From contig JAGLQT010000010.1 of assembly GCA_023136715.1 (NCBI GenBank), forward strand, positions 1-13,188: DNA of 13,188 nucleotides, written 5' to 3'. The position numbers and the translations under genes were made by a program. Each line of letters starts with the position of its first letter. Position 1 is the stretch's first letter. Source of the DNA: Gammaproteobacteria bacterium. GTDB lineage: Bacteria > Pseudomonadota > Gammaproteobacteria > SZUA-229. A model generated the notes under the pieces. That model was not told the origin of the DNA. It made no database searches and saw nothing but the letters and a program-made list of their open reading frames with translations. Positions 1 to 7,536 of this stretch are shown here, one piece after another.

Positions 1-49
1 CTTCTGCAGTAAAACGACAATAACGCTTACGTCTAAAATATGATGACAT
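1..49 (-). CDS. rpsR: 30S ribosomal protein bS18, N-terminal fragment (runs off the window)
   Basis: The reverse strand opens with ATG at 49-47 and reads MSSYFRRKRYCRFTAE before leaving the window. This matches the conserved bS18 start (MARxFRRRKxCRFTAE). bS18 binds 16S rRNA in the 30S platform as a partner of bS6. A strong GAGGAG ribosome binding site lies 7 nt upstream (57-62 on the complement), inside the 15-nt gap that follows rpsF, so the two genes are surely co-transcribed. No priB lies between them, unlike in E. coli. Only 16 codons are visible. Confidence 0.93.
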   Translation of the reverse strand, partial: MSSYFRRKRYCRFTAE

Positions 50-64
50 GATAATTCTCCTCGT

Positions 65-511
65 TTACTCAGCAGCTTTTTCTGCGCTTTCTTCAGCAAC
101 AGGCTCAGCAGGTTTTTTAGGGGCAGCTTCAGCAGCAGGTTTTTCGGTAGCTTCAGGTCTTGGTGCGCGCTTAGGTGCAGCATCTTCATCAGCTTTAGCC
201 TTGGCTAATGGAGACATTTCTGTCATCGCTTCATCACATTTCATGATCATGCTGCGAATTACAGCATCGTTAAAACGGAAAGCAGTCTCAATTTCTTCAC
301 GTGTTGCTTCATCACACTCAACATTCATTAGAGCGTAATGCGCTTTGTAGATTTTGTTGATTGGATAAGCCAGCTGACGACGGCCCCAATCTTCAATACG
401 GTGGATATTGCCGCCATTAGTCTCGACCATAGCTTTATAACGATCGATCATGGCTGTAACTTGTTCGCTCTGGTCAGGATGAACCAGAAACACTATTTCG
501 TAGTGTCGCAT
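65..511 (-). CDS. rpsF: 30S ribosomal protein bS6 with a long Ala/Pro/Lys/Glu tail
   Basis: The 148-residue product begins MRHYEIVFLVHPDQSEQV, the typical bS6 start. The bS6 ferredoxin-like fold follows (GGNIHRIEDWGRRQLAYPI at about 33-51, then YKAHYALMNVEC, then RFNDAVIRSMIMK at about 79-91). The ATG at 511 is preferred to the upstream in-frame start at 610 because family homology begins there and AGAGGA sits just upstream. bS6 binds the central domain of 16S rRNA together with bS18. From about residue 104 the protein becomes a low-complexity tail of Ala, Pro, Lys and Glu ending in ESAEKAAE. The tail is longer than the short acidic tail of E. coli S6, which RimK glutamylates. rpsR follows after 15 nt. 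Confidence 0.96.
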   Translation of the reverse strand: MRHYEIVFLVHPDQSEQVTAMIDRYKAMVETNGGNIHRIEDWGRRQLAYPINKIYKAHYALMNVECDEATREEIETAFRFNDAVIRSMIMKCDEAMTEMSPLAKAKADEDAAPKRAPRPEATEKPAAEAAPKKPAEPVAEESAEKAAE

Positions 512-806
512 AATATTCCTCTTGGTTTGTAGCCCCCCATTAATATGGTGGAGCAAGGGATGGTCTTGTGTTAGGGCGCGTATTCTAATGCCAGCCACCG
601 CCAGATGCAAGTGATTGATTTCTGGTTAATCTAACCCTATACGCAGGCACTATAAACCAGATCACTTACCCACTATCACGACGCTACTATACAATCCCAG
701 GTCCATTGACCTGTATCAACGCTTGATTATCCACAAAAAAATTAGAATACGTTAACTTGAAACATGGGAATTTCGACCCTTTCCCAAATTAAAAACAATA
801 TTTATT
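512..806. other. Divergent intergenic region between rpsF and the PilJ-domain gene
   Basis: This 295-base region separates two divergently transcribed genes and holds no convincing ORF or RNA gene. It contains the rpsF leader hairpin, minus-strand TATAGT -10-like hexamers at 649-654 and 686-691 without a good -35 partner, and two inverted repeats. The first is a perfect CAGGTC-CATT-GACCTG at 698-713. The second, TGGGAA (765-770) with TTCCCA (781-786), lies 20 bases before the plus-strand start codon. Either repeat could be an operator. No promoter can be assigned firmly. Confidence 0.5.
532..554 (-). promoter_or_regulatory. Candidate hairpin in the rpsF mRNA leader
   Basis: Read on the minus strand, the leader forms CCAU-AUUA-AUGG. 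Beyond a bulged A it is extended by five more pairs (GCUCC with GGGGC, one a U-G wobble). It ends about 11 nt upstream of the AGAGGA site. bS6-bS18 operons in many bacteria carry an autoregulatory leader bound by the S6:S18 complex, and the position fits. However, I cannot see the conserved CCG bulge of that motif here, so the regulatory role is only suggested. Confidence 0.3.
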
Positions 807-1616
807 ATGATGACAACTCGAGATATTTTTTCGACAGTACTACTTTCTTTGTCTCTAACCTTACCCGCTTACAGCTTTGCTGAAATCGACACTCTCTCAT
901 CTGCAATCAATAAAGCAGGTCGTCAACGCATGCTGACTCAACGCATTGTCGCCACCTACAGCCAGGTTGGCCTGGAAATAACCACCAAAAAAAGCAAACA
1001 ACAATTAAAGGCAGCCATTAACCTGTTTGAAGAGCAACTCGGTGAGCTTAAAGAATATCGGCCATCTGGAGAAATCCACAAACAACTTCAACGTGTCACC
1101 GAGCTATGGCAACCATTACAAAAAATAGCCAGGGAACCTGTTGAGAAATCTAAAGCAAAAGAACTGAGAATACTTGCAGAAGATGCGCTTACCGCCTCTC
1201 AACGTGTTGTCATTATGTTTCAGGACGAATCAGGCACGAAAAAGGGCGAGTTAGTGAATATTTCCGGCCGACAGCGCATGCTTTCACAACGGCTGTCTAA
1301 TTTATATATGTTACAAAGCTGGGGATTTAACAGCTCAGAATACACCGATGATTATTCCAGGGCACTGAATGAATTCAAGGGCGCCTTAACTGAGCTAAGC
1401 ACATCAACTTTAAGCACCGAAGAAATAAACCAGAAACTAAATAAAGCTAGAAGGGAGTTCAGAATGTTTGAGCGCAGCTCACATCATAAAAACGGCGAAT
1501 TCATCCCCTTAATGATCAAAATGTCTGCCGATAAATTATTAAACTTAATGAATGATGTCACCCATTTATACGAGCAACTAGAGAACAAAGACGGGAACGA
1601 GTTACGAAACCCATAA
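807..1616 (+). CDS. Secreted protein with two PilJ/NarX-type sensor modules
   Basis: The 269-residue protein starts with a signal peptide (hydrophobic at about 7-20, likely cut after AYSFA at 25). It then carries two copies of the PilJ/NarX-type helical sensor module. The signature of each is visible: INKAGRQRMLTQR at 34-46 and NISGRQRMLSQR at 151-162, about 117 residues apart. In NarX and PilJ-type receptors this helix lines the four-helix bundle that binds the ligand (nitrate or nitrite in NarX) or transmits the signal. Here no second membrane segment, HAMP, kinase or methyl-accepting domain follows, so the product should be a free periplasmic protein. The start codon is one of two consecutive ATGs at 807 and 810, with no clear ribosome binding site. 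It converges on cysS with a 14-nt gap. Domain identity is fairly sure; the ligand and partner are unknown. Confidence 0.8.
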   Translation: MMTTRDIFSTVLLSLSLTLPAYSFAEIDTLSSAINKAGRQRMLTQRIVATYSQVGLEITTKKSKQQLKAAINLFEEQLGELKEYRPSGEIHKQLQRVTELWQPLQKIAREPVEKSKAKELRILAEDALTASQRVVIMFQDESGTKKGELVNISGRQRMLSQRLSNLYMLQSWGFNSSEYTDDYSRALNEFKGALTELSTSTLSTEEINQKLNKARREFRMFERSSHHKNGEFIPLMIKMSADKLLNLMNDVTHLYEQLENKDGNELRNP

Positions 1617-1630
1617 GATCAACAAAAAAC

Positions 1631-3013
1631 TTATCCTCGACGCCAGATAGTCTTACCATCCTTATCTTCCAGCTCAATATCCATTGCATTCAACTCATCA
1701 CGAATTCGATCAGCTTCCGCCCAATCTTTATTCGCCCTGGCATCCAGTCGTTGTTGAATTAAAGACTCGATCTTTTCAACATCCAGATCATCAGCTGTAC
1801 CACCATGCAAATAAGTTTCCGGATCGGACTCAAGCAATCCTAATACATTCGCCAGCTTTTTCAGCACACCCGCTTTTTGCACAGCTTTCTCAGGATTCTC
1901 TTCACGCAAACGATTCACCTGCCCCGCCAGATCAAACAAAACAGCAATCGCTTCAGAGGTATTAAAATCGTCATCCATAGCTTTGTTAAATTCAACTTCA
2001 GCCTCATCTTCGATTAATGAAACTGATGGCACATCTAAGCCACGCAAGGCGTTATACAAGCGCGTAAGCGATGAACGCGCCGTATCAAGTAATTGATCAG
2101 AATAATTTAATGGGCTGCGATAATGACTGGCTAAAACAAAATAGCGAATTTCTTCACCCTGATAGAGCTTTAGAATTTCGCGAACAGTAAAAAAATTACC
2201 CAGTGACTTGGACATTTTTTCATCGTTGATACGCACAAAACCATTATGCATCCACAGATTCACAAATTTCTCGCCAGTAGCACCTTCTGATTGTGCAATT
2301 TCATTTTCATGATGTGGGAACTGTAGATCCTGCCCACCACCATGGATATCAAAATGATTTCCCAGGCAACAGGTAGACATAGCTGAACATTCAATATGCC
2401 AACCCGGACGACCTTTACCCCAGGGTGAATCCCATGATGGTTCTTCAGGCTTGGCAGCCTTCCACAAAACAAAATCCAGCGGATCATCTTTGTGCGGATC
2501 AACCGCAACACGCTCACCTGCACGCAAGTCTTCCAGTTGTTTACCTGACAGCTGGCCGTAGTTTTCGAATGAACTAACATCGTAATAAACGTCACCATTA
2601 TCCGCTGCATAAGCGTGCCCTTTATCGATCAGGGTTTCAATCATGCGGATAATGTCATCCATAGACGCCGTTGCTTTGGGTTCATCATTGGGCGGCAACA
2701 CGCCTAATTCAGCCGCATCTTCGTGCATAGCCTGAATAAAACGTGTTGTAAGCACACTAAAGTCTTCACCGTTCTCATTGGCACGGGCAATGATCTTGTC
2801 ATCAATATCGGTGATATTGCGAATATAATTCACCTCATAACCACTGTTACGCATATAGCGAGTTACTGCATCAAATACCACCAGCACACGTGCATGACCC
2901 AGATGACAGAGGTCGTAAACCGTCATACCACAGACATACATTTTCACCTTACCCGCTTCGATGGGGGTAAAAAGCTCTTTTTTTCGGGTGAGACTGTTGT
3001 ATATATGCAGCAT
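1631..3013 (-). CDS. cysS: Cysteinyl-tRNA synthetase
   Basis: This class I aminoacyl-tRNA synthetase attaches cysteine to tRNA-Cys in the cytoplasm. The 460 residues match the usual length of about 460. The HIGH motif is HLGH at 37-40 and KMSKS is at 266-270. The four zinc ligands that select cysteine are all present (C28, C209, H234 and E238, at the same numbers as in the E. coli enzyme). The helical anticodon-binding region and the C-terminal domain, ending in DGKTIWRRG, are complete. The start MLHIYNSLTRKKE is the canonical family start, although its ribosome binding site is weak. It is a monocistronic-looking core gene, with a 202-base gap from the cyclase gene upstream. Confidence 0.98.
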   Translation of the reverse strand: MLHIYNSLTRKKELFTPIEAGKVKMYVCGMTVYDLCHLGHARVLVVFDAVTRYMRNSGYEVNYIRNITDIDDKIIARANENGEDFSVLTTRFIQAMHEDAAELGVLPPNDEPKATASMDDIIRMIETLIDKGHAYAADNGDVYYDVSSFENYGQLSGKQLEDLRAGERVAVDPHKDDPLDFVLWKAAKPEEPSWDSPWGKGRPGWHIECSAMSTCCLGNHFDIHGGGQDLQFPHHENEIAQSEGATGEKFVNLWMHNGFVRINDEKMSKSLGNFFTVREILKLYQGEEIRYFVLASHYRSPLNYSDQLLDTARSSLTRLYNALRGLDVPSVSLIEDEAEVEFNKAMDDDFNTSEAIAVLFDLAGQVNRLREENPEKAVQKAGVLKKLANVLGLLESDPETYLHGGTADDLDVEKIESLIQQRLDARANKDWAEADRIRDELNAMDIELEDKDGKTIWRRG

Positions 3014-3215
3014 GGTGACTCAATATTGTAAAAACAAGGCGGAGTATATTAACGGATTAGAAGGCTCATCGCTAACCCATGTAACTAAGAAACTCATCTT
3101 GCTCAGCACCAGGGAATCATACAATCTTCTAAGGAGATGCCTACTGCCATAAGATATGAACCAGCCAGGTATCTAAAGAGCATTGCCACAACTTTTTTTG
3201 TACACGGAGCAATTA
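3014..3215. other. Gap between the diguanylate cyclase gene and cysS
   Basis: This 202-base stretch should hold the end of the cyclase transcript and the cysS promoter. A TATACT hexamer on the minus strand (3043-3048) is a plausible cysS -10 element, but no good -35 lies at the right distance. I see no strong GC-rich hairpin followed by a T-run that would end the cyclase transcript, and no tRNA. Confidence 0.35.
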
Positions 3216-4778
3216 TTAAATCACACTGTTAAATTCATTGCGCAATACAAACTGATTCCTGCCAGCCCCTTTTGCCTGATACAAGGATTTATCGGCTTCT
3301 GCAACTATGAATACGGGGTCATCATGTATCGATGGCACCACTGCATAGCCACCAATACTGACAGTAATTTTATCATCAACCGATGAACTGGAATGCGGGA
3401 TATTCAACCTGGCTATTTCACTCATGATTTTCTCTGCTATCACACGCTCACCGCTTTTAGTTGTATCCGGCAAAATAATAGCAAATTCTTCACCACCATA
3501 ACGAGCCACCAAATCAGTAGGACGATAGACTGACCTCTTTAGCGCCGTAGCCACTTTCTTAATGCAATCGTCACCCGCAAGATGCCCATAGGTATCATTA
3601 AATTGTTTGAAGTAATCAATATCAATCATTAATATTGACAATGGCTTCCCTGATCGACAACCAAGTAAATACTCATTCTTTAACACTTCATCAAATTTAC
3701 GTCGATTAGCTATTTTAGTCAGCGCATCAATAACCGAAAGACGTGTTAGTACCTCCTCTCTGGAGCGAATTTCTTTTGTCATCTTGTTGAATTCACCAGA
3801 CAAAATGGCGATTTCTGCCAGTCCTTTTACCTGTAAATCACGGGAAATATCACCATCAGTAATATTCCTGATTTCGTTTAACATCAAATTCACCGGTTTA
3901 AACAGGAGCAGCTGAAATAACCAGATAGCTATAAGCAACACTATCAACACCAAACCAATAAACACGGAAATAGTATTAAAGACCGTTTCCTTCACACCTT
4001 CGCTCAATTTGGCAATATCCTCATAACTGGTAAGAAGAAATGCAGATGCGCCAAGATCTGTTTTTAGCTCATATTCTATCGGTAGTAATTTTTCTGTAGA
4101 TTTTTTTGGCTCATAATAAAATCTCTTGGGGTCGATACCACTACGGATACTAATCGGAGAATTCATTTTTTCAGATAACCTAACCAGATTATTAACAGGG
4201 TTGACCACAACCTCAAGATAACCTGAAATAAAAATCCCACCTATTGGTACAAGAACAGAATAATAAGATTTATCAGCATGTTGCCAAAGACCAGAAATAG
4301 CTTTGGAACGAGCCACGCCTTTTCTGCCATATCCCTGCTGATAAAGAATTTTTGGCATTTGCGGTGATAGACCTTGAATTCCTTGATGACTCTCTGCAAT
4401 AAAATTAAGTTTTAAATCATAGGCTCTAACTTTGACCAGATCGATAATATACGCTCCAACAAATCCGGTAATCAAAGGATCATCCAGTGCTTTAACAAGC
4501 TCTCCCTTAGTCTCACCTTTAACGGCCTTTACAAATTCCTTTGGAATTTCACCTTCAATTGACAGAGCGGTCGCAATATCATAAGCCTGATCATGCAGTT
4601 GCTGCATAATCTCCTTTGTCGCCACCTGAATCACGCGGTTAAGACTATATAATTGCGATTCTCGTGCAGCTTTAAAGAAATACTCGCCAGAAACAAATGA
4701 CAACAAAACAGAAAAACCAGCAATTACTATTAAAATAGTTATCGTCAGGCTTTTTATTGAAAGACGTTGAATTTCCAC
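3216..4778 (-). CDS. Membrane diguanylate cyclase (periplasmic sensor-HAMP-GGDEF)
   Basis: The 520-residue protein makes c-di-GMP from two GTP. Order of parts: transmembrane helix at about 11-29, a periplasmic region of about 240 residues with no fold I can name, transmembrane helix at about 269-292, HAMP at about 293-340, GGDEF domain at about 345-515. The active site is GGEEF at 428-432, a functional form of GGDEF. An inhibitory-site RPTD lies at 419-422, exactly five residues before it, so product inhibition is expected. The metal-binding MIDIDYFK and NDTYGHLAGD segments are present. Translation must begin at GTG 4778: the codon is two codons after an in-frame TAG and no ATG precedes the first helix. 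The ribosome binding site is poor. The start is 10 nt after the rhodanese stop, so coupling to that gene is likely. It is the last gene of the signalling cluster. Confidence 0.92.
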   Translation of the reverse strand: MEIQRLSIKSLTITILIVIAGFSVLLSFVSGEYFFKAARESQLYSLNRVIQVATKEIMQQLHDQAYDIATALSIEGEIPKEFVKAVKGETKGELVKALDDPLITGFVGAYIIDLVKVRAYDLKLNFIAESHQGIQGLSPQMPKILYQQGYGRKGVARSKAISGLWQHADKSYYSVLVPIGGIFISGYLEVVVNPVNNLVRLSEKMNSPISIRSGIDPKRFYYEPKKSTEKLLPIEYELKTDLGASAFLLTSYEDIAKLSEGVKETVFNTISVFIGLVLIVLLIAIWLFQLLLFKPVNLMLNEIRNITDGDISRDLQVKGLAEIAILSGEFNKMTKEIRSREEVLTRLSVIDALTKIANRRKFDEVLKNEYLLGCRSGKPLSILMIDIDYFKQFNDTYGHLAGDDCIKKVATALKRSVYRPTDLVARYGGEEFAIILPDTTKSGERVIAEKIMSEIARLNIPHSSSSVDDKITVSIGGYAVVPSIHDDPVFIVAEADKSLYQAKGAGRNQFVLRNEFNSVI

Positions 4779-4788
4779 TTTTATCTAA

Positions 4789-5217
4789 CTAGCGACTAAT
4801 TGGCATGCCTTTATCAACCCATTCATTCCAGCCACCTCGGAACCAGTAGATGAGTTTGTAATCCCATTCCAGTGCTTTTGCAGCAGCCCTTGAACTACGC
4901 AGACATCGCTCACCATTACAATAAAATAAAATCGGCGTAGACTTATCAGGTGCATGCTTGCTTAATTTCTCAAGAGTCATTTCAGTATCAAGCAGACTAA
5001 CTGAACCCTGAATATGACCTTTTGAATATTCAACTTCCTTACGCGCATCAACAACAAGCAAGCTTGGGGTATTAACTATTAGCTCTGCCGCCGCTTCAGC
5101 ATCAACCCGGATTGTTCCCTGAAGTTTTTCAGGTGCAAATGGTTTTTCTGCCCGAGCAATCCCGCTCACCACTAACAACAAAAAAACAATAAAACTTATT
5201 AAATAATTTTTTTTCAT
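4789..5217 (-). CDS. Secreted single-domain rhodanese-like protein
   Basis: The 142-residue protein has a signal peptide (KKN, then a hydrophobic run, cut after IARA at 23) and one rhodanese domain. Visible family features are VVDARKEVEYSKGHIQGS at about 55-72 and the active-site loop FYCNGERCLRS at 98-108. C100 is the likely sulfur-carrying cysteine and C105 is a second cysteine in the loop; GGWNEWVDKGMPI closes the domain. Such proteins transfer sulfane sulfur or act in thiol redox chemistry, and the signal peptide places this one in the periplasm. A good AGAGGG site precedes the ATG. The 69-nt gap from the EAL gene contains a perfect inverted repeat GCATTA-GT-TAATGC (5240-5253), a possible operator. 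The cyclase follows after 10 nt. The substrate is unknown. Confidence 0.88.
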   Translation of the reverse strand: MKKNYLISFIVFLLLVVSGIARAEKPFAPEKLQGTIRVDAEAAAELIVNTPSLLVVDARKEVEYSKGHIQGSVSLLDTEMTLEKLSKHAPDKSTPILFYCNGERCLRSSRAAAKALEWDYKLIYWFRGGWNEWVDKGMPISR

Positions 5218-5286
5218 AATAAATACCCTCTTTAATCAAGCATTAGTTAATGCCATTATCTTACATATTCAGTAACCACTGATTAA

Positions 5287-7536
5287 CTATATAATAAGCG
5301 TTTCAATGGGGACTGGTTCACCGAGATGGAAACCTTGCACATAATCAATACCTAGTTTTTGTACATAATCAAGTACAGCCTGATCATGTACATACTCAGC
5401 AACAGTGGCTATTTTCAATTGCTGTGAAAAATCCAGTATCGTAGATGTAATGATTTGTGAGTTAGCATCCTGATCAATTTCTTTAATCAGTGAACCATCA
5501 ATTTTAATGTAATCTACATTAAGCTTCATCAAATAAGCAAAATTTGAATAGCCAGAACCAAAATCATCAATTGCAATTTTACACCCCCTAATCTTCATAT
5601 CAGCAACAAAATCGGAAACCTCATTAAAATTTTCGATACCTTCAGTTTCAACAATTTCAAGCACAAAACGACGTGCAAGTCCGGATTCGTCCAGCTTATG
5701 TTTTAGAAATTCAACAGTGGGCACATGCAAAAGGTCTTCGAGGGAAAAATTTATAGAAAAATCCACATCAGGTACTTTTGAAAAGACATCAAAGGCAATA
5801 GTAATTACCTGCTTAGTGACCTGATGATACAGCTTTGATTTCTTTGCAACATCAAGAAACAAACAAGGTGGAATAACTTTTTCATCACCTTCATCAATCA
5901 TGCGAACAAGACACTCATACTTTTCTATTTTTAACGTTTCCGCATTAAAAATAGGCTGAGAAAATAAGACTATACGATTTTCATTAAGCGCTAAATTAAG
6001 TTTTTTTGTCCACATTTGATTATTTTCAAAACGCTGCACAAGATTTTCAGCCTCCTCATAAATAATCGTCAGATGCCTGGTTTCCTGCGCATGCTGCAAG
6101 GCTAAGCCAGCATAGCTATAATAGTGCTCAGGGTTACTGGTCAAACCTGCTGATGCGCCAATATGAATGCTACTGTCATCAAGATGCATGGTGTAATCAT
6201 TTATTTTTTTCAGCAAGGCTCTACATATTCCATGAAAAAGATCCATATCAAAGGCCTGGTTACCTAACACCGCATAATTGCTCCCAGTCAGCTTGTAGAC
6301 ACTTATATTCTCTATGGCGGTAATACTCAGAAATATTTCAGCCACCTCTTTCAAAATCTTATTGCCAGATTCCCACCCATAATAGTCCTTAATAATATTG
6401 TAATTATCGAGTGAGATGATAGCGAATTTAGGATGATCAATATGCTGTATATCTTCTTCTAACTTCACTCTATTATGCAGACCAGTAGTAGGGTCTGTTG
6501 TCTGACGAGTAATCTTCTCCTGCTGCTCAATAACCTGAGTAATATCCTGCTGAATACTGATGAGTTCGATAATATCATCATGTTCATCAAGAATAGGAAC
6601 CACGGTAGCCCTGACATAATATGTGCCACCGTTTTTACGGCCATTTTGTAAATTTCCTTTCCATATTTTCTTAGCCCGTACTGTCTCAAGCACTTCCTGA
6701 CATTGACTCTCATTTACCTCTGAATGACAAATCACAAAAACTGAAACGCCTAACGATTCTTCCAGACTGTAACCGCTTAACCTGGAAAACTCTTCATTGA
6801 CATAGGTAATAGTCCCTTCCAAATCCATTCTAACTACGATCGCACTTTCATCAACGGAATGTTTATAACGCTCCAATAGAACAGTGTATTCACGTATATT
6901 AGCCACCATACTTTCAAAAGACGTGGTAATTGCTTCCACCTCTGGTTCGGCGCGGATCAATGAAAAGTCTATTGCCGAACCTGGTTCATAATTTTTTACC
7001 CTTTGTGCAATCTGCTCAAACGGGCTAAATAAATACCGCGTAAGCAAAACAAACATTACAAAAACTAACGCCAACCCGCCAAGATAATACAATATTTCAT
7101 TATGTATATTCTGCATCGCATTATTTAAAGCTTCTTTTGTATAAGCGATTTTAATGCTACCTACTTTCTCTGCTTTTACAGGATTGGTAATCGGGTAGGT
7201 AATAAAGATGTAGCCTGCATCACGAGAACCCTGATCATCAAGACCTGACAAACTCCAAATAAGTTGGTTTTCAATTTCAATACTTAAGCCTGCAACCTGA
7301 TCATGCTCTGCCGTTTTTTCTGCCAGCTGCCTAATATCATCTTTGAGACCAAGAAAATGATTCATTGCTATCAATGGCTCAATCGTCTTAGCAATCAAGC
7401 TTGCCTTTTCACTTTCCACCTTCAGCATCTGCTGTTCAAATAAATGATAAAAAACAATATAAAAAAAAGTCAATGTAACTATTGACACAAGAATAAATGA
7501 AAGAGAAATTTTCAGTGATAAGGAAATTGTTTTCAT
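5287..7536 (-). CDS. Membrane c-di-GMP phosphodiesterase (sensor-HAMP-PAS-degenerate GGDEF-EAL)
   Basis: This 749-residue protein is predicted to hydrolyse c-di-GMP. Parts in order: transmembrane helix at about 8-31; periplasmic sensor at about 32-148; transmembrane helix at about 150-168; HAMP-like linker at about 170-222; PAS at about 224-335, ending in the usual DITQ; a GGDEF domain at about 348-490; EAL at about 510-749. The GGDEF signature is replaced by GSNYA at 418-422, so no cyclase activity is expected. The EAL domain keeps the residues needed for catalysis: E541 in an ECL variant of EAL, N596, E627, D657 and D658 in DDFGSGYS, K678, E714 and Q734. Its ATG overlaps the stop of the YfiR-like gene by 4 bases (ATGA), so translation is coupled. 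The topology resembles LapD, but the intact EAL argues for an enzyme rather than a pure receptor. Confidence 0.92.
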   Translation of the reverse strand: MKTISLSLKISLSFILVSIVTLTFFYIVFYHLFEQQMLKVESEKASLIAKTIEPLIAMNHFLGLKDDIRQLAEKTAEHDQVAGLSIEIENQLIWSLSGLDDQGSRDAGYIFITYPITNPVKAEKVGSIKIAYTKEALNNAMQNIHNEILYYLGGLALVFVMFVLLTRYLFSPFEQIAQRVKNYEPGSAIDFSLIRAEPEVEAITTSFESMVANIREYTVLLERYKHSVDESAIVVRMDLEGTITYVNEEFSRLSGYSLEESLGVSVFVICHSEVNESQCQEVLETVRAKKIWKGNLQNGRKNGGTYYVRATVVPILDEHDDIIELISIQQDITQVIEQQEKITRQTTDPTTGLHNRVKLEEDIQHIDHPKFAIISLDNYNIIKDYYGWESGNKILKEVAEIFLSITAIENISVYKLTGSNYAVLGNQAFDMDLFHGICRALLKKINDYTMHLDDSSIHIGASAGLTSNPEHYYSYAGLALQHAQETRHLTIIYEEAENLVQRFENNQMWTKKLNLALNENRIVLFSQPIFNAETLKIEKYECLVRMIDEGDEKVIPPCLFLDVAKKSKLYHQVTKQVITIAFDVFSKVPDVDFSINFSLEDLLHVPTVEFLKHKLDESGLARRFVLEIVETEGIENFNEVSDFVADMKIRGCKIAIDDFGSGYSNFAYLMKLNVDYIKIDGSLIKEIDQDANSQIITSTILDFSQQLKIATVAEYVHDQAVLDYVQKLGIDYVQGFHLGEPVPIETLII

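Noticed and set aside
48..338. Plus-strand Ala/Ser-rich ORF over rpsF
   Set aside because: It is the complement of the Ala-rich tail of bS6, which is clearly coding on the minus strand.
1612..1642. ATAAG/CTTAT inverted repeat as a shared terminator between the PilJ gene and cysS
   Set aside because: The arms are only 5 bp, AT-rich and split by 12 bases, too weak to call a terminator.
3014..3215. Possible tRNA gene in the cysS upstream gap
   Set aside because: Neither strand shows a cloverleaf, a GGTTCRANNC T-arm or a 7-bp acceptor stem.
3137..3232. A 31-residue plus-strand ORF preceded by AAGGAG in the gap before cysS
   Set aside because: The AAGGAG touches the ATG with no spacing, the ORF runs into the 3' end of the oppositely oriented cyclase gene, and the peptide resembles no family I know.
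5240..5286. Short inverted repeats after the EAL gene as a terminator splitting the cluster
   Set aside because: GCATTA-GT-TAATGC and TCAGT-GGTT-ACTGA are short and AT-rich with no following T-run, so they do not support termination.
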